From Algibacter mikhailovii (GTDB lineage: Bacteria > Bacteroidota > Bacteroidia > Flavobacteriales > Flavobacteriaceae): a stretch of DNA of 64,000 bases. The stretch is taken from contig NZ_BMWZ01000007.1 in assembly GCF_014651495.1 (NCBI RefSeq), positions 124,001-188,000 on the forward strand, given 5' to 3'. Position 1 is the first letter of the stretch. Each line of letters starts with the position of its first letter. Below, one piece after another: positions 61,324-64,000 of this stretch. The position numbers and the translations under genes were made by a program. The notes below the pieces were generated by a model that had not been told where the DNA came from, searched no databases, and saw only the letters and a list, made by a program, of their open reading frames with translations.

Positions 61324-62001
61324 ATTTATAGGGCTTATGTGTTCTAACTTCTCTCTGTTTTTTTGATACGCTTCTGGAAATAAACCTTGAATAAATAATA
61401 AAATACCAAAACCTAGAATTACAACAGAAATAACTTTTTTAGTTTTAAAAATAAGACGAGGTGTTAACTTGGCTTTGAGCTGTTTTGCAATTAAAATCTT
61501 AAAGAGATCTGTAATAAAGTAAGAGACAACCATGGCAATAATAAAAATAATATCACCATTCTCAGATGATGTCAAGGAGTTTCCTATCACAATAAACCCC
61601 AGCCAACCGAGTAACACACCAATATTTATAAAATTCAATAAAAACCCTTTAACGAAAAGTTTTTTATAATCTTTCTTAATTTCAACCTTGTGATATTCCT
61701 TTACTATAGAGCGAAAAGACTTTGATGTTTTAAGGAAAGAAATAATGCCGTATACAATTAATAAAACACCGCCAAAAATTAAAAAACTAGGGTCTTTTCC
61801 TATTTTACCCCTTAGACTATTGGTACTATAAAACGCAATAGCAATAAATATGATATCAGCAAGAATGACACCTAAATCAAATATCAAAGCACTTCTAAAC
61901 CCTTTGGTTGCGCTAGTTTCTAAAAGCACAAAAAAGACCGGACCTATGGTAAAGGCAAGAATAATACCAAAGGGAATTGCTTTTAAAATATCGTCAATCA
62001 T
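61321..62001 (-). CDS. LysE family amino-acid exporter
   Basis: Membrane protein of 226 residues with six helices. The family signature AIPFGIILAFTIGPVFFVLLE with the conserved GP, followed by KGFRSALIFDLGVILADI, is clear. LysE-type proteins export amino acids or related small molecules with proton exchange; the substrate cannot be told. Single gene; its stop lies in the T run of the tRNA terminator on the opposite strand. Confidence 0.9.
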   Translation of the reverse strand: MIDDILKAIPFGIILAFTIGPVFFVLLETSATKGFRSALIFDLGVILADIIFIAIAFYSTNSLRGKIGKDPSFLIFGGVLLIVYGIISFLKTSKSFRSIVKEYHKVEIKKDYKKLFVKGFLLNFINIGVLLGWLGFIVIGNSLTSSENGDIIFIIAMVVSYFITDLFKILIAKQLKAKLTPRLIFKTKKVISVVILGFGILLFIQGLFPEAYQKNREKLEHISPIN

Positions 62002-62075
62002 AAACCAATGAAGCTTTAATACAAAGTAAAGAAATATTTCAAACTATTAGTTTTGAATCAAATAGAATTTAAACA

Positions 62076-62104
62076 AAAAAAATCATCAAAATTGATGATT
62101 TTTT
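62076..62104 (-). terminator. Bidirectional hairpin terminator after the GIN-domain gene
   Basis: Seven-base core stem (62083-62089 with 62094-62100) with a four-base loop, extended by an A run before and a T run after, so a terminator in both directions; it lies 24 bases after the GIN-domain stop. Confidence 0.7.
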
Positions 62105-62127
62105 GTCGTTGTATTTTGGCCTTTATT

Positions 62128-62802
62128 TTATTTCATTCGCTTGACTTTACCACCAAGCACATTACTTTCGTTTACTGTTTCTGGATTACCATAAATATAA
62201 ACATCACCCCCTGCCCTAATTTTTACATCGGCTAATTTCGTAGCATACACATAAGCCTCTCCAGCTGCGTTAATGGACACCTCAGTGTTTTCAGTAATTA
62301 GGTTTTCACCTTTATAAACACCTCCGGTTAACAAGGATATTTTTTGTTTTTTAGATTGACCAGATGTTTCTATTATACCCCCGGTTACTGATTTAATGGT
62401 TGTATATGTTACATCAACTGGCACATTTATCATTCCACCTTCTTGTGCGTTTAACTTAATTTCAAACTGTTTAATGGTATCTTTTGTATTAACTATAGCA
62501 CCCTCATTGACATCAATAACATCAATAGTAGTGTAATACAATTTTACATTAGTTTTTGCGCCATCATAAGACCCTTCAATATTCATTTTAATTTTTAGTT
62601 TGCCATTTTTATTAACAATAACAACACGTTTTGAATTATGACCAGTAATTACTACTTTATTTTGATCTGATTTAACCAACTCCACATTAATTAAATCATA
62701 TATTTTTAGTTCGCTAAATTCTCCAACTGTTTTTTGAGTGGCCTCCTGAGCAATGCTAAGCAATGACATTGTAAGCGTTATTAAAACAATTATTTTTTTC
62801 AT
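62128..62802 (-). CDS. Secreted GIN-domain (DUF2807) protein
   Basis: Protein of 225 residues from ATG 62802, with a signal peptide (KKIIVLITLTMSLLSIAQ) and a beta-helix-like DUF2807 domain: repeated short strands with Gly/Asn turns such as VVITGHNSKRVVIVNKNGKL, GGVYKGENLI and GGDVYIYGNPETVNES. GIN-domain proteins are abundant in Bacteroidota, likely adhesin-like or periplasmic; function unknown. The basic end (GGKVKRMK) is usual in the family. ATG 62805 and further upstream starts exist but the signal peptide fits 62802 or 62805. Confidence 0.85.
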   Translation of the reverse strand: MKKIIVLITLTMSLLSIAQEATQKTVGEFSELKIYDLINVELVKSDQNKVVITGHNSKRVVIVNKNGKLKIKMNIEGSYDGAKTNVKLYYTTIDVIDVNEGAIVNTKDTIKQFEIKLNAQEGGMINVPVDVTYTTIKSVTGGIIETSGQSKKQKISLLTGGVYKGENLITENTEVSINAAGEAYVYATKLADVKIRAGGDVYIYGNPETVNESNVLGGKVKRMK

Positions 62803-62874
62803 CATTCTATATTTTATTCTAATTATTAAAAATAACAATAATTATTCCATTGTTGTTTTTTATAAAGACCAATA

Positions 62875-64000
62875 TTATACATTATCCTCAGGTTTTCCTA
62901 ATAAATTAAAATCCAGATGCTTTTTAACCAAATCGGTGTTTTTAACTTTTACAAGTACCTCATCACCTAATTGATATATGATCTGCGATTTTCTACCTAC
63001 CATGGCATATTGGTCTTGATCAAAAGCATAATGATCATCTTTCATGTCACGTACACTTACCATGCCTTCACATTTATTCTCTATAATTTCAACATATATT
63101 CCCCAATCTGTAACACCCGATATAACTCCTAAAAATGCTTCATCCTTATGGTCTTCCATAAATTTAATCTGCATGTATTTTATGGAATCTCGTTCAGCTC
63201 TTGTAGCTAAGCCTTCCATATTACTAGAATGGTTACACTTGTCTTCATACGCCTCTTCATTAGCCGATTTACCACCGTCTAAATACAATTGTAACAAACG
63301 GTGTGCCATCACATCTGGATACCTTCTAATTGGCGATGTAAAGTGAGAATAATAATCAAAAGCTAAACCATAATGACCAATGTTGTGCGTGGTATACTCC
63401 GCTTTACTCATGGTTCTTATAGCTAAAGTATCCACCAAATTTTGCTCTTTTTTACCATTCACATCTTTCAAAAGATTATTAAGGGTAGCTGAAACGCTTT
63501 TTCGATCCTTAAAATTAAGCTTGTAACCAAATTTGCTCACTACATTTTGTAATGCAGCCAATTTACTTTCGTCAGGTTCATCATGAACACGATAAATAAA
63601 AGTCTTTTTAGGATCTTTTTTACCAATAAATTCTGATACCTTTCTATTTGCTAATAGCATAAATTCTTCAATCAATTTATTAGCATCTTTACTGGTTTTA
63701 AAGAATACGCCAACAGGATTTGCCTCTTCATCTAAATTGAATTTTACTTCCACTTTATCAAAAGAAATAGCGCCAGAACTCATACGTGTACGACGCATTT
63801 TTTTAGCTAATTCATCCATTTTTAAAATAGCTTCAGTAATCCCTGTCGACGCTTGATAGGCCTTTCCTGTTAAGGACACTTCTAAAGGTATTTCAGAAGT
63901 ACCAGTTTCAATAATAGCCTGAGCCTCTTCATAAGCAAAACGAGCATCACTATAGGTTACAGTTCTACCAAACCATTCGTTTTTTATCTCACACTTGTCA
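62875..64000 (-). CDS. rnr: Ribonuclease R, C-terminal part (start outside window)
   Basis: 3'-5' exoribonuclease degrading structured RNA; 374 codons are present and the frame stays open to the window edge (WFGRTVTYSDARFAYEEAQ just inside it), so the gene is cut by the window. Visible are the end of the RNB catalytic domain (NIGHYGLAFDYYSHFTSPIR with RRYPDVMAHRLL) and the C-terminal S1 RNA-binding domain (FLGVISGVTDWGIYVEI ... HLDFNLLG). The basic tail of E. coli RNase R is lacking. GTG 63879 is internal and not a start. Confidence 0.96.
   Translation of the reverse strand, partial: DKCEIKNEWFGRTVTYSDARFAYEEAQAIIETGTSEIPLEVSLTGKAYQASTGITEAILKMDELAKKMRRTRMSSGAISFDKVEVKFNLDEEANPVGVFFKTSKDANKLIEEFMLLANRKVSEFIGKKDPKKTFIYRVHDEPDESKLAALQNVVSKFGYKLNFKDRKSVSATLNNLLKDVNGKKEQNLVDTLAIRTMSKAEYTTHNIGHYGLAFDYYSHFTSPIRRYPDVMAHRLLQLYLDGGKSANEEAYEDKCNHSSNMEGLATRAERDSIKYMQIKFMEDHKDEAFLGVISGVTDWGIYVEIIENKCEGMVSVRDMKDDHYAFDQDQYAMVGRKSQIIYQLGDEVLVKVKNTDLVKKHLDFNLLGKPEDNV

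Noticed and set aside
1-64000. CRISPR arrays, insertion sequences, prophage or T9SS C-terminal sorting domains
   Set aside because: No regular repeat-spacer pattern, transposase, phage gene or typical sorting-domain end was seen on reading the window.

Overview
The window is chromosomal DNA of a low-GC member of the Bacteroidota, most likely a marine-type Flavobacteriaceae. This rests on DUF6427/DUF6341 beside upp and purD, a SusC-like TonB receptor with a DUF4249 lipoprotein, the M23–GH3–DUF6909 gene series, DUF4837, DUF4175, the TAnnTTTG type of -7 promoter box, and an almost complete lack of Shine-Dalgarno sequences. No phage, insertion sequence, transposase or CRISPR array was seen. No gene-free stretch exceeds 300 bases.

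Layout. (1) 1-2906: end of upp, two small membrane-protein families and purD. (2) 3035-22790: a large surface-polysaccharide locus. It has an adenylate-forming CapK-like enzyme, two tandem paralogous initiating sugar-phosphate transferases, six glycosyltransferases (two GT2, three GT4, one WecG/TagA type), two Wzy/WaaL-like membrane polymerases or ligases, one Wzx flippase and a secreted beta-propeller. It also holds an unusual set of phosphoryl- and nucleotidyl-transfer proteins: an APH-like kinase, a nucleotidyltransferase/thymidylate-kinase-like fusion and two further nucleotidyltransferase-fold proteins. The right edge carries a decayed 3' end of a GDP-L-fucose synthase gene. (3) 22828-30989: Wzz-like protein, DUF6909, GH3 family, M23 peptidase, TatA, DUF4837 lipoprotein and a LysM lytic transglycosylase, i.e. 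conserved cell-envelope genes. (4) 31069-34692: pgk, a degenerate cyclase-like DUF2652 protein and the DNA polymerase III delta' subunit. (5) 34735-39667: DUF4249 lipoprotein, TonB receptor, a membrane LytTR regulator with a candidate operator, and an OmpH-like lipoprotein. (6) 39895-46594: methyltransferase, mnmG flanked on both sides by parS-like palindromes, ybeY and DUF4175. (7) 46701-51629: outer-membrane-type proteins, gltX, an SPFH protein and a secreted triple-repeat protein. (8) 51734-60454: a NarL-type two-component system, a GNAT/FemAB-like protein, DUF1761, a phosphoethanolamine transferase and acyltransferase pair, and glnS. (9) 60596-64000: zinc ribbon protein, folB, tRNA-Cys, a LysE transporter, a GIN-domain protein and the C-terminal part of RNase R.

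How the parts work together. The polysaccharide locus should build lipid-linked repeat units at the inner membrane (two initiators, then six glycosyltransferases), flip them (Wzx), polymerise or ligate them (two Wzy/WaaL candidates) and set chain length (Wzz-like). No Wza/Wzc export pair and no intact nucleotide-sugar synthesis gene lies in the window. An O-antigen-like or lipid-anchored glycan fed by genes elsewhere therefore fits better than a self-contained capsule locus. The kinase/nucleotidyltransferase group may add a phosphate-linked decoration.

The strongest second-look items are the kinase/nucleotidyltransferase module, the parS-like pair around mnmG, the fcl relic marking a recombination edge, the duplicated initiators with a 41-codon frame exactly filling the gap between them, and the direct repeat upstream of the TonB receptor next to its LytTR regulator.
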